From positions 13,460,169-13,524,168 of the forward strand of contig NC_133288.1 of the NCBI RefSeq assembly GCF_005239225.2: a stretch of 64,000 nt of DNA, written 5' to 3'. The notes beneath the pieces are model-generated. The model searched no databases, was not told the DNA's origin, and worked only from the letters and a program-made list of their open reading frames with translations. The stretch's first letter is position 1; every line of letters begins with the position of its first letter. A program made the position numbers and the translations under genes. The stretch comes from Populus alba (taxonomy: Eukaryota > Streptophyta > Magnoliopsida > Malpighiales > Salicaceae). Of this stretch, positions 1 to 10,755 are shown one piece after another.

Positions 1-1
1 T

Positions 2-1441
2 TTTGAATGGACTAAACATTGTGAAGAAGCCTTTATTAAACTTAAAAACTTGCTTACTTCTGCTCCTGTCATTCAACCTCCTGATTGGTCATTACCTTTT
101 GAAATAATGTATGATGCTAGTGATTATGCCGTGGGTGCTGTCTTGGGACAAAGAAAAGATAAGAAGCCTTATGTGATTTACTATGCAAGTAAAACTTTAA
201 ATAGTGCTCAAATGAATTACACCACCACTAAAAAAGAATTACTTGCAGTAGTATTTGCTTGTGATAAATTCAGATCTTATCTTGTTGGCTCACCTGTTGT
301 TGTTTTTAGTGAGCATGCAGCATTGAAATATCTTCTTTCTAAGAAAGATTCTAAGGCTAGATTGGTGCGGTGGATTTTGTTACTTCAAGAATTTGATATC
401 ACAATCAAAGACAAGAAAGGCACCGAAAATGTTGTTGCAGATCATTTGTCAAGATTGACAACAGATTCGACATCTGACATCACACCAATCGATGACTACT
501 TTCCCGATGAATCTTTATTTTCCATTTCTACGATGCCTTGGTTTGCTAATATTGTTAATTTTCTTGTTTCAGGACAATTGCCAGCTCATTGGAGTACCCA
601 AGACAAAAGAAAGTTCTTGAACAAAGTGAAGAACTTTTATTGGGATGACCCTTATTTATTCAAATATTGTCCTGATCAAATATTTCGAAGATGCATTCCT
701 GACAATGAGGTAAGTAGTGTCATTAAATTTTGTCATTCTGAGGCATGTGGGGGTCATTTCTCATCAAGAAAGACAACTGCAAAAATCTTACAAAGTGGAT
801 TTTATTGGCCCACCATGTTCAAAGACTCACATGCATTCTGCAAGACTTGTGAAAATTTTCAAAAGTTGGGATCTATTTCAAAACGTCACATGATGCCTTT
901 AAATCCTATTCTTGTCATTGAGATCTTTGACTGTTGGGGTATAGATTTCATGGGTCCATTTCCTCCATCATTTGGTTTCGTGTACATATTAGTCACGGTA
1001 GATTATGTTTCAAAATGGATACAGGCAATTCCAAGTCGAAACAATGATCACAAAACAGTGATAAAGTTTTTGAAAGACAATATTTTGAGTCGATTTGGAA
1101 TCCCTCGAGCCATAATAAGTGATGGTGGAACACATTTCTGCAACAAGCCATTTGCTTCTTTAATGAAGAAATATGGAATCACACACAAAGTTGCCACCCC
1201 TTATCACCCTCAGACAAGTGGACAAGTAGAGCTTGCTAATAGGGAGATCAAACAAATCTTGGAGAAAATAGTGAACCCTAATCGGAAAGACTGGTCTTTA
1301 AGACTTAATGATGCACTTTGGGCTTATCGAACTGCATATAAAACATCATTAGGTATGTCACCTTATAGACTAGTCTATGGAAAACCTTGTCACTTACCTG
1401 TGGAAATTGAACATAAAGCTTATTGGGCTATTATCCTATAG
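2..1441 (+). pseudogene. retrotransposon pol fragment: RT end, RNase H, integrase
   Basis: The reading frame enters from the left edge without a stop and closes at 1441. Numbering from the Met at 50, an RNase H domain spans about residues 15-135. Its acidic positions are D22, E63 and D131, but the expected TDH motif reads SEH, so the third acidic residue is Glu88. The integrase zinc module follows: H229, H236, C267, with Phe270 where the second Cys of CxxC belongs. The integrase core has D299, D358 and E394, a D-58-D-35-E spacing. The frame then breaks into LOG-derived DNA just after the AYWAI motif, so the integrase C-terminal domain is lost. Loss of a zinc ligand and of the C-terminus makes this copy inactive. 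Confidence 0.88.
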
Positions 1442-1680
1442 GTTTGTTAAATGTTAATGGTTTTTATGATAAGTTGTTGTCTTTCCATGATCAAGCTGTG
1501 GAACAGGAATTTCTAACATCTTCGGCACGACAAATCATAATCTCTGCTGCTACTGCTGAACAATTGATTGACCAACTACAATCTTTCATCCCTGTCATTG
1601 ATCCTTGCATGAGTCGCCTAGATTGGTCAGTTAAGGAAAGCCGTAAAAAGCTTAGATTAGATTTGAGCCTTCATCTGTGA
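1441..1680 (+). pseudogene. 3' fragment of captured LOG gene (copy 1)
   Basis: This encodes the C-terminal 79 residues or so of a LOG-type cytokinin riboside 5'-monophosphate phosphoribohydrolase, from the GLLNVNG strand to the stop. It is nearly identical to residues 139-217 of the full copy at 18612-19265; I see two substitutions (His for Leu, Val for Ala). The nucleotide-binding and catalytic half is absent. The frame differs from the upstream integrase frame, so there is no true fusion protein. The join (TATAGGTTTG is shared with the other copy) looks like an internal deletion that removed the integrase end, the Cys-rich ORF and the LOG 5' part. The DNA downstream is collinear with the other copy, so LOG lies inside the element. 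Confidence 0.85.
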
Positions 1681-2906
1681 AACCTTGTGTCTTTTGGTTT
1701 TATTAATAGCATATTATTTTGTTTTGTTACTTCTTATATTTGTTTAAGTGTGTTTCAGGTTTATCATTGTTCGTTGTTTCAGGTGATGTCTTCTATACTC
1801 TATCTTTCTACCTTAGGACATTGAGGACAATGTCTCGTTTTGGTTGGGGGGAGAGGGTAGTAGTTTTAAAAAAAAAAACTAACCAATTAACTGTTTTTGT
1901 TTTTAAAAAACCATTTGGAAAAACTGTTATTACTAGGATGGCAGAGTAAAGAGGAATTATTCTTGAAACGCATCTTAGTAAAAATTTTCTAATGGTTATT
2001 TGCAATATTCATAACAAGGCCTATTAGAATACTTCTTGAAATATTCAGGTTTACAAACTCTCGCATTGTTATCACTTAATTCTGCTCCTATACTCATTTA
2101 ACAAGTATTATTAAACCTTCATTTTCACACACACACTTTAACATATGATTTTGGGTTGCACATTGGATTATTACATTATTTATGTTCTTTTGTTGAAGGT
2201 AACAACTAAGGGTAAGGGATAGTATATAATTTGCAAAAAAAAAAAAATTGATAATATTGATGATAATAAAAATGTAGATAAGTTTGGTTTCGTAGCCTCC
2301 CTAACCTAAGTAATTAAGCCCGAAGGGGTGTTTTAACACCTAATACCCTAAAGTCAACTGACTTGGGAGCTATTGGCCCAAAGCTTGTTACATGGGTTAA
2401 GGAGAAAAGCTTAAGGGAATCAAACATTGCACTATCTACGTATCAGTATCTGCAACCCGAGTTGTTAAGCTCGTAGGGGTGTCTCAACACCTTATGCCCT
2501 AAGACCAACTGGTCTGGGAGTCATTAGCCTAAAACTCATTACATGGGTTAAAGATACATTGTGTTTTAAGTTGTATGTGTATATAAAAAAAAAGAAAAAA
2601 AAAGTAATAATAATAATAATCCCAACCCAAGGAAGTTCACCTTAAACATTTGAACATAATATTGTTTTCTTCCAACCAAAGCCCCATCATCTATGTTTTC
2701 ATATATTGAGCACATAAAAATAAGGTTTATTAATATCTTGTTTAAGAAGTATGAAGCAGTAATATAAATTTAATGAGAGTTTGTTTATCTGGATAGATTA
2801 ATGGAAGTTGAATGATGAATGCCTTGCTTTGTGAAACTTGCAAATTGTTTCTGTATTTTAACGCTTTAGATTACTAGGGACTAGTAATAAGCTGGTTGGG
2901 GGGGTG
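1681..2906 (+). other. non-coding 3' region of the element, with duplicated hairpin unit and polypurine tract
   Basis: This stretch between LOG and the LTR has no convincing ORF. It contains two related units, at about 2306-2400 and 2457-2552, which share the wording GGGGTGT..AACACC, CCCTAA, CAACTG and TTACATGGGTTAA. Each has a short hairpin: GGTGTTTTAACACC at 2327-2340 and GGTGTCTCAACACC at 2478-2491. The same paired units occur in copy 2 (with a solo LTR inserted in the first) and in a minus-strand copy at about 30600-30880. The region ends in a G run (2898-2904) directly before the LTR, which is the expected polypurine tract for plus-strand priming. Confidence 0.75.
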
Positions 2907-3902
2907 TGATTAGTACTTAAAAGTGCATGTTTATCAAGGTTTTATATCATCATTTTGCACTTGAAGTATCAATAACTCCTTAACTAAAGCATGTTTTATA
3001 ATAACAAGTTTGATAGTATAAGATACCTTAATTTATGGTAAATGCTCATTTTAAATGCAGGCCTATCACATAAATAAAAGGATTGATTGATGAGTTTAAG
3101 TATTGAAAGTGAAAGGACAAAGAGATGGCCAAACTTAGAAAAGAGATGCCGATGCAGTCCAAACCGGAACATTGCTCGGTAATTGGATCATATCTGGAGC
3201 TCTAGATCTTGGATTTAGGTCCATTTTATATGGATGGAAAGGTAAGACAAAGGCCTACAACTTTCATGCGGAGCCTAAGATTTAAAAAGGCCGTTTTGAA
3301 GTCCAAACTGAAGGAACAACGAAGAAGTCCGAAGTTGTCCTGCAGCCCAGACACTATTTAGTGTTTAGCCCATATCTTGAGTTCTAGAAGTCCAAATGAC
3401 CTCATCTTTTTTTTGTTGGAAAGATGAGAAAATTTCCTAGAACATTCCTAAGGATTCTGGGCAAATTATGATGTTAGCAATGATGTCTTGTTCAGACAAG
3501 AAGATATTGAGGCACTTACCATGTATTGAGGCATCTTGGTTTCCAGATCAAGATCATGCTCTTGCTTTCTCTCTTTGTATTGCTTATGTTTTGCTTTCAT
3601 TAATATCAAGTTTATGCACTTCATTTCCTTTCCTTTACTTAGTTAACTTCTTTCTCATTTATGTTCTTATCTTGTTCATCTATGTTTCTTTCTTTCATTA
3701 TGTTTAGCTAAGTTAATTATGTCAAGGTGAAAAGGGTACACTAATGGTGTAAGAATAAGTATAATATAAACTTAACATGGACCTTAACGTTGGATACTGA
3801 CATGTTTTATATTTGTTATCTTGTTCACTTTTAATACTTTGCTTGTTAAATGGTTAATCTAGATTTATGTTGTATAACAGTTGGTACAACAAATACTTGG
3901 CA

Positions 3903-3951
3903 CTTTCATAGCCCATACTGTATGGTATAACCGACACCTGAGCTATGAAAG
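3903..3951 (+). repeat. conserved LTR hairpin
   Basis: CTTTCATAGC (3903-3912) pairs with GCTATGAAAG (3942-3951) in a perfect 10-bp stem. The loop contains a second palindrome, CCATACTGTATGG. The outer stem is kept in nearly all family-1 LTRs of the window while the inner palindrome is not. Confidence 0.7.
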
Positions 3952-4236
3952 GAACTTGATTTGTTGTTAACATAATTTATAATCATGAATGCCTGCCAAC
4001 ATTTACAAGTATTAGCTTTATTCGAATAAGATAACTAATGTAATCATGTTACTAGTTTATAATCTGATTGGAACCTCCTTTATGTGTGGTTTCCAATTGA
4101 GTAATAAGAGTTTATATTATACTTGTTTGAAGTACCATTAGTGGATCCTCTAACCTTGACATTTATTTTTATCGTTGTTTAATCCTTACATTAATCTTTC
4201 AACTCAAAGTTCTTATTAATTTCTTCCTTCTCTTCT

Positions 4237-4251
4237 TTATTATTGTTGTTG

Positions 4252-4293
<42 letters not shown>

Positions 4294-4375
4294 GTTCATA
4301 AAACTCAGTATATAGGCTGGAAACCTGTGACCCGATCTTTTAGATCATTCTCAGGTATAACAACGCCACGTATTG

Positions 4376-4438
<63 letters not shown>

Positions 4439-4440
4439 TA
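4237..4440 (+). repeat. paired trinucleotide arrays in the LTR
   Basis: TTA/TAT microsatellites at about 4237-4290 and 4378-4440 flank a conserved block containing GATCTTTTAGATC and AACGCCACGTA. Array length differs in every LTR copy. Confidence 0.8.
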
Positions 4441-4605
4441 CTAGTACTACTATTGTTATTATTATCATTATTATTGTTATTGTTGCGTTGTTATTTATAA
4501 TTTATACAATTAACCTCTCTGTGGTTCGACCCCGGTCTTGCTGGGATATTTATTACTTCGACACTCCTACACTTGGAAGAAGACATAAAGTTTTTGGTCG
4601 TGTCA

Positions 4606-7497
4606 GGATTACCTTTGGCTATTGTGATTCTTTGTTGAAGTTAAGTGGTTTAATGCGTAGAGGCTGCTCATATCCTCTGCTATTTTGTAAATGATCGTGT
4701 TGTGCTTACTTGTTGTTGGGCAGTAGATATGGTCTTCTCTTTTTGTTTGGTTTTGTTGGTTAACTTCAATACCCTAGTTACCACTTTTGCTTATGCAAGT
4801 TTCGGCTTGCTATCTCTATCTAGGGAGCATGTTCCATTTGATCTCTACTTTGGTTATATGTTGTTTTCTTTTGGTTCATTATGTTCATCTTGGGAGCCTG
4901 TTCTCATATGTCCATTTTCTTTAGGTTGTACATGCTTGTAATTTTGACTCATTGGTTCTCCAGTTTTGTTACTTTTGATGTATACTACTTACATTTTGAT
5001 ATAAGAAAAAAGATCTAATCCTAGAAAGTCGAAAAAGATCTGATAGGAGTGTGACATAATGAAAACATGTTTCTAGACACTAGTACTATTGGAAATGACG
5101 CCACAAAGCCAATTAATATTTAATAAGTAAATTCAGTTCATTCAAAAACCACATAATACAAAAATATCTCTCACATGTTAAACTGAAAAGTTCGTAAATA
5201 TTATTTATCAAAGGTGCTGAAATTTAGGCTTAACATGTGTTTAAATAATTTTGAGAAATTAACCCTAATAGATCTATCATTGTGGGCTGATTTGATCCAT
5301 TTACAAAAATTAACCCAAAACCTTTACTATTAAGCTCAAACCTCAATCTAAACAAGCTTTGGATATTAGCTGAAATCCAAAGTATTAATTAATCTCAAAC
5401 ATAAAAATAATAATGAAAACAATAAGTCTGGACAGTAAATTATTGATGCTTCATATAATATAAAGAAAAACAAGATAAAATATCTTAATTCCCTAGCTTA
5501 AGTAACCCTTGACTGAAATCCACCTTCCTAGATACTATATGATTGCTTAACCAACTTTTAAAGTCCTAAATCTGATCTTAATAAGAATTTAATTGGTGAA
5601 GTCTTTTTTCCTTATACGACTAGGATTTTCCTTCAGAACATGGAAAATAATCTTAGAATTTAATTCTCCTTGTAATCACCCATCATTTTCCTTCTTGATT
5701 AGGAAAATCAAATCTTTAACATAAATAATCCTTTCAAGTTTAGGATTTAGATCTGACAACCCCTTTAGTTTCCTTACTTGACTAGAAAACTTCCTTCTTT
5801 GTTGCTAAATATTCTCCTAAATAATATGGATAATAATGAACAAATTTCCCTTTCAATTTTAAAAGAATATTTTGCTGATTCTTGTAAAAAAAATTATCCC
5901 AACATCTTAATTAACCCAAGCCAACTTTAAACCCCATGTGACCTAAACACAAACTCATTAATATAACTCAAATCAAACTTGATACAAGTTTCCAACAAAC
6001 CTAATTTGCTGCCTAAATCAGACCCATACATGGCTAACCTAATTTAACCATCAAAGATATTGGATTGAACCCATCATCATGCACAAACCAAGACTAGCTA
6101 AAACTATCCCATACCAAAAACTCATCATAACCAAATGAAACATAAACTAAATTTCAAGAAAAAAACACAATCTCAGTTGAATGACCTCCTTTTCCAGCTA
6201 AGCACAAAATCAAAGTTCCTTCATGAAAAACCCAAGGCTGGTCCATATTATAACTAGTATAACATAATCACTGTAAAAGCCCAGGACCTCTGCCAAAAAA
6301 CTGGCAGCTACATTTTTCAAACTTAACCATTTTACTTGTTTGTTGATGTTGGCTTTTCGAGTTATCATGGCAAAGTTTGGATCAGAAGTTAAAGGGAGAA
6401 AGTGGCTAGGCAGGGTAACAGTAAGAGAAAAACAAAAATAATATGGAGAAAGAAATGTACATGACTTTTTTTTTTCATAGCGTCTATGGCATCATTCTAT
6501 TCCATGGGCTCCATAATTTTTGTATTTTAAATGTATAGACAGATGTTTGCCTTAACATTGTCATTAATGCTCTTTTAAGAAAATCTCAACCTTTTGAATT
6601 GACCCTTTTGTTATTGAGCTTCACAAACAAACTTGGTAGTATGAAACATGACTGGCATATGATTACAGGCCAGCTAATAGCAACGCATATTCACCATCGC
6701 ATGACGGATTTTTAGGATGGGCTGCGCCTATTTATATATGTTGCAACTTGTGACTTTATTTCCTTGTTCAACATAGAGATTACGATTATCACGCTATTAA
6801 AAACACATTTTTAATAACATCAAGGATAATACAATATAAATTTGGATTGTAACAATAAATTATAAAATCATAAAAAATTATTTTTTCATATATAATTCAA
6901 TCATCTTACAATACAGGATTCAAATACAAATTAATCATAGTTCAAGTAATTATAAAATTAAATTCAATGAAAAATGTTGTTTTAACAATCTATTGCAAAA
7001 ATCATTATGGACTTAAAAATATTAATTTGTAGCATATGAAAGGGAAACAAAGCACTCAAAACAACCAATCAATACAAGAAGAAAGTGAGAAAAAAAATGT
7101 TGCAAGGCAATGAAGGGAGTATGAAACAATCCATGGATCTTGGTTGCGCTACAACAGCCAATCGACTTTCAATTATAAAAGAAAGAAAACCTAAGATACT
7201 CCAAATTGACTAAAAAAGTAGTAAAACAATCAGCAAGATAAAAATGATTACCAAAAAGAAAAGAATCTGAAAAGAGGAGGGGGTGTATCCTTTTTCCACC
7301 GCCACCAACAGGAGCCATGAATGAAGTGGCCAAAACATGTTCAAGAGGAATGTCATTAACATGCAAGTCATGAAGGATCATTTTCATTGTACAATGTTTT
7401 TGGAAACCCTTAAGAAATTGCATGAAGCAGAGCTAGGTACCATTTGATCATTAGTAATAAGAGGGACTTAGGGCAAAGGATGATGGAGGTCGTGAGG
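4606..7497. other. AT-rich stretch without a supported gene
   Basis: I see no coding region, RNA gene or recognisable element in this 2.9 kb. Short open frames at 4702-4941 (+) and 7169-7423 (-) have no family resemblance and biased low-complexity composition. The sequence just after 4605 is the flank of element copy 1. The last part (about 7430-7497) may be the outer portion of the copia LTR interrupted at 7498, but I cannot show it. Confidence 0.5.
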
Positions 7498-9521
7498 TGA
7501 CATAACCATAACATTGATGTCTTCTTCCAAGTGTGGGAGTGTCGAAGTAATAAATAACCCAGCAAGACCGAGGTCGAACCACAAGGAGGTTAACTATATG
7601 ATGATGATGATGATGATAAGTTAAAGAGGACTTTGAGATGTTTAATTAATGTGAGGATTAAACAATGATAAAAACAAATTTCAAGGTTAGAGGATCCACT
7701 AATGGTATTCCAAACAAGTATAGTATAAACTCTTTTTATTACTCAACTAGAAACCACAAACAAAGAAGGTTCCAATCGGATGATTTGTCATTAATAGCTC
7801 ATTATAAATTGTTAACATGATCATATTAATTATTTTATTTAAGTAACACCAAAATTTTAAATATTATCAGGAATTGATGATGCTAACTTATGTTAACAAC
7901 AAATCAAGTTTCTTTCATAGCATAGGTGTAGTTATACCATAAGGTTAGGCTATGAAAGTGTCAAGCATTTGTTGTACCAAGTGTTATACAACAAAAATCT
8001 AGATTATCCATTTAACAAGCAAGGTATTAAGAATTAATAAGATAAAAATGATAAGACATGTTAATAGCAAGTTGTTTAGGATATAAGCATTGAAGTCCAT
8101 ATTGAGTTTATATTATACTTATTCTTACACCATTAGTGTAACCTTTTCACCTTGACATAATAAACTTAGCTAAATTATAATGAAAAAGAGAAACATAAAT
8201 TAATAAGATAATAATATAAATAAACAAGACAAAATGAAGAAGAGGCCGAACAAGCAAAAAAGGAAAAAGGGAAGGAAAATCCCACTCAACCTTCTTCAAC
8301 ATTCGTTTGGATACTCCTTATGACTATGATTGCCCCCCAAAGAAAGGCATTCATACCAAGCCAATACACCTACCCATCTATCTATTGTGACTACTCCCCT
8401 ATTATGGGGTACTCGAAGATCGTTCAACACACGAACTAATAGAAAGGGAGAAAGCTCAATTGAATGGACAACCTTAGCCCCAGCGTGAAAGACAGGATTC
8501 GAAGCCACGGTACAGATAATCAAACTTTCTGGGAGATCCCAGACTTGCAATCAATCCCGATGATTATTATGCGGAAACCAGCTAAATCAGATCCTTCGGT
8601 CCGGGTCTCCTTCTAAGAAAGCAACCAACTCTGTTAGCAGTTAGCTTTTCGATGAAAGAATCTTTTATTGACTAGGATAAAGATACAAGTTAACTAAGTA
8701 AAGGAAAGGAAATAAAAGGCATAAACAAGATATTAATGAAAACAAAACTTAAGCATTACAAAAATATAAAGAGAGAAATAAAGAGCATGATCTTGATCTA
8801 AACAACCAAGATGCCTAAATGCATGGCAAATGCCTCCTTTTATAGTCCAAAATTTAAAACTATTGATTTGATGACTAATTGTTGAGTGGGTGGCCACATC
8901 TTGACATGGTGACAATCCTTATGTTCTTTTCTAATCAAAACGTCATTGATAACGTCCAAATTTGAACCAAATGTACCATGAAATTTCTAGGAAATTGTCT
9001 CATCTTTCCAGGAAAAAAAAATTGAGGTCATTTGGACTTCTAGAACTAGAGATATGGGTTGAACACTGAGTAGTGTCTGAGTTGCAGGACAGATTCAGAC
9101 TTCTCAGTTGTTGCTATAATTTGGACTTGAAAACGGCCTTTTTAAATCTTGGACTCCACATGAAAGTTTAAGGCCTATGTTTTATCTTTCCATCCATATA
9201 AAGTAGACCTAAATTTAAGATCTATAACTCCAGATATGACTCAATTACCGAACAGTGTTCCAATTTGGACTGAACTAGCATCTCTTTTTTAAGTTTGGCC
9301 CTCTCTTTTTCCTTTCAATTCCAGTATTTAAACTCATCAATCAATCCTTTCATTTATGTGATAGGCTTGCATTTAAGATGAAAATTTACCATAAATTAAA
9401 GGTATCTTATATTATTAGATATGTTATTATAAAACATGCTTTAGTTAAGGGGTTATTGATACTTCAAGTGTAAAATGATGATATAAAACCTTGATAAAAA
9501 TACACTTTTAAGTACTAATCA
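7498..9521 (-). repeat. solo LTR, family 1, with imperfect target-site duplication
   Basis: A complete family-1 LTR in reverse orientation: it starts TGACATAACC (complement of the GGTCGTGTCA end) and finishes AAGTACTAATCA. It is flanked by TGAGG on the left and TGAGA on the right, a 5-bp target duplication with one change. There is no internal retroelement sequence next to it, so it is a solo LTR from unequal recombination. It lacks the GATCTTTTAGATC block and is longer than its sisters because of a foreign insert at about 8237-8681. Confidence 0.85.
8237..8681. other. foreign insert inside the LTR, organelle-like composition
   Basis: The LTR alignment stops near 8236 and resumes near 8682 (GATACAAGTTAACTAAGTAAAGG). 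The roughly 445 bp between has clearly higher GC than the LTR, with runs such as GCCCCCCAAAG and CGGTCCGGGTC, and no family-1 similarity. The style resembles plant mitochondrial DNA, but I cannot identify the gene. A minus-strand frame of 84 residues (8296-8550) vaguely recalls a decayed copia RNase H tail (SNPVFHAG). Origin is unresolved. Confidence 0.5.
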
Positions 9522-9853
9522 TGAGACAGATTAAGATCATAGTGAAGTATAGATTCAGGTCCTCAAAGACCAACATGGTGTTGCATATCATGTTTGTGAC
9601 AATTTAGAGTCTTTTGAATAAAATTATGTCTTTTCATTGAGAATTGCCCATTATATAGGCAGAATTTACAATCTAAGATAGGAAATAATATAACAAGAAA
9701 TAATATAGGTCGATACAGGAAATAATACAAGCTGATCTTCAGCCCTTAGAAACAGGTAACCTACAGCTAGTTTATCCCAATGGAGGAAAGAATAAATGTG
9801 CAAAGAATATGCTAGCATTAAATGTGTAGATATTTCCTTTGACATGCCCCCTC
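9522..9853 (-). repeat. copia 3' LTR (part) and polypurine tract
   Basis: On the minus strand the RNase H region is followed by GAGGGGGCA (9845-9853, a polypurine tract) and then TGTCAAAGG, a typical LTR start. The LTR reads leftward at least to 9522, where the solo LTR cuts in. Its outer end is not identified. Confidence 0.55.
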
Positions 9854-10755
9854 AAATTGATGTTGGTAAATCGAAAAACATCAATTTGCCAGTGAGGAAA
9901 TGATGGCATTGATAGGGCATGGATTTGATGAAGATATCAGCGATCTGTAGAGTGGTAAAGATATGTGGAAGGGTGCTAATCTAATGATCACATGCTTCCT
10001 TGATTGAATGACAGTTAACCTCAATGTGTTTGGTACGTTTGTGATAGACAGGGTTGGTTGCAATTTGGATGGCACTAATGTTAGTGTTGTCAGGATGAAG
10101 TGAAGTAGGATGAACTGGACAGAAACCAAGTTCTGTGAGGAGACCACGCTGCCAATGATCTTTAAGCAAGCAGCAGACATGGCTCACTACTCTGCTTCAG
10201 TAGATGATTGGGAGACGTGGTCTTGTTTCTTGCATTTCTATGAGATAAAGGGCATCACCAAGAAACTACACCAGCCAGTAGTAGATTTCCTGGTGTTTGG
10301 GCAACCAGCCCAATCAGCATCACTATAGGCTTGTAGTTGAAGTGAAGAACCTATAGGGAAGAATAAGCCAAGAATGTAGCGAATTATACGATGAATAGTA
10401 GATAGATGGAGATGACTTAGTGCTTGCATGAATTTGTTGACAGTATGAACAACATAAGAAATGTCTAGTCGAGTAATAGTTAGATAAGACTACCAACTAG
10501 CTTCTGATAAGTAGTAGGATCATTAAGAAGCTCCCTTTCATCATGGTGATATTTCATATTAAGTTCCATAGGAGTGTCAACCGAAGTAGTGTTGGTGAGG
10601 CCAGCTAATTGAATACTAGTGTTGATACAAGAAGAGACCGTGAGGCTGATGATGCACTTCTAAGCCCAAGAAATAGGTAAGTTGGCCAAGGTCTTTCATA
10701 TGGAATGTAGAATGCAACAAAGTCTGAATCGCAGAGACTGCCTCCAAGTCAGAGC
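9854..10755 (-). pseudogene. copia RT end and RNase H
   Basis: Minus-strand frames give the copia hallmarks in order: FHMKDLG..YFLGLEV (end of RT, about 10640-10720), AYSDADWAGCP..RKSTTGWC (RNase H, about 10260-10340), NPVYHKRTKHIEV (about 10010-10060) and a terminal ADIF-type segment before the polypurine tract. The pieces lie in different frames, so the gene is a pseudogene. It was part of a gag-pol polyprotein; RNase H removes the RNA strand during reverse transcription. Confidence 0.82.

Larger units (their letters stand above)
1..4605 (+). mobile_element. Athila-type Ty3/gypsy element, copy 1 (3' half)
   Basis: This is the 3' half of an LTR retrotransposon whose 5' half lies outside the window. 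Reading left to right it holds the end of reverse transcriptase, RNase H, integrase, a fragment of a captured LOG gene, a non-coding 3' region, a G-rich polypurine tract and a 3' LTR. The lineage is assigned from the pol sequence and from sister copies in this window that carry a tRNA-Asp primer site and a DLGAS-type protease. The integrase C-terminus and the first part of LOG are missing, so this copy is defective. No target-site duplication can be checked because the left end is off the window. Confidence 0.85.
2907..4605 (+). repeat. 3' LTR of copy 1 (family 1), missing its TATA region
   Basis: The LTR starts TGATTAGTACTTAAAAGTGC after the polypurine tract and ends GGTCGTGTCA, about 1.7 kb. 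It aligns with the other family-1 LTRs throughout, with one clear gap near 3497: the roughly 85 bp found in other copies between AAGAAGATA and GAGGCACTTACC is missing. That segment carries the CCTATAAAAGG core promoter, so this LTR has lost its TATA box. Near the 3' end are two TTA/TAT trinucleotide arrays flanking a conserved block of about 100 bp, the arrangement of the block-bearing subtype. Confidence 0.9.

Noticed and set aside
1423..1680. Integrase-LOG fusion protein
   Set aside because: The LOG part is in a different reading frame from integrase, so only adjacent fragments exist.
4243..4500. Open frames rich in Tyr, Leu or Asn (4243-4500, 12149-12466, 35115-35327)
   Set aside because: These are translations of TTA/TAT/AAT microsatellites.
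4510..4545. tRNA-like B box (TGGTTCGACCCCGG) near the LTR end
   Set aside because: It recurs in all family-1 LTR ends, has no A box or cloverleaf beside it, and is plain LTR sequence.
7169..7423. Minus-strand frame of 84 residues
   Set aside because: No recognisable motif and no splice or promoter context; chance frame in AT-rich DNA.
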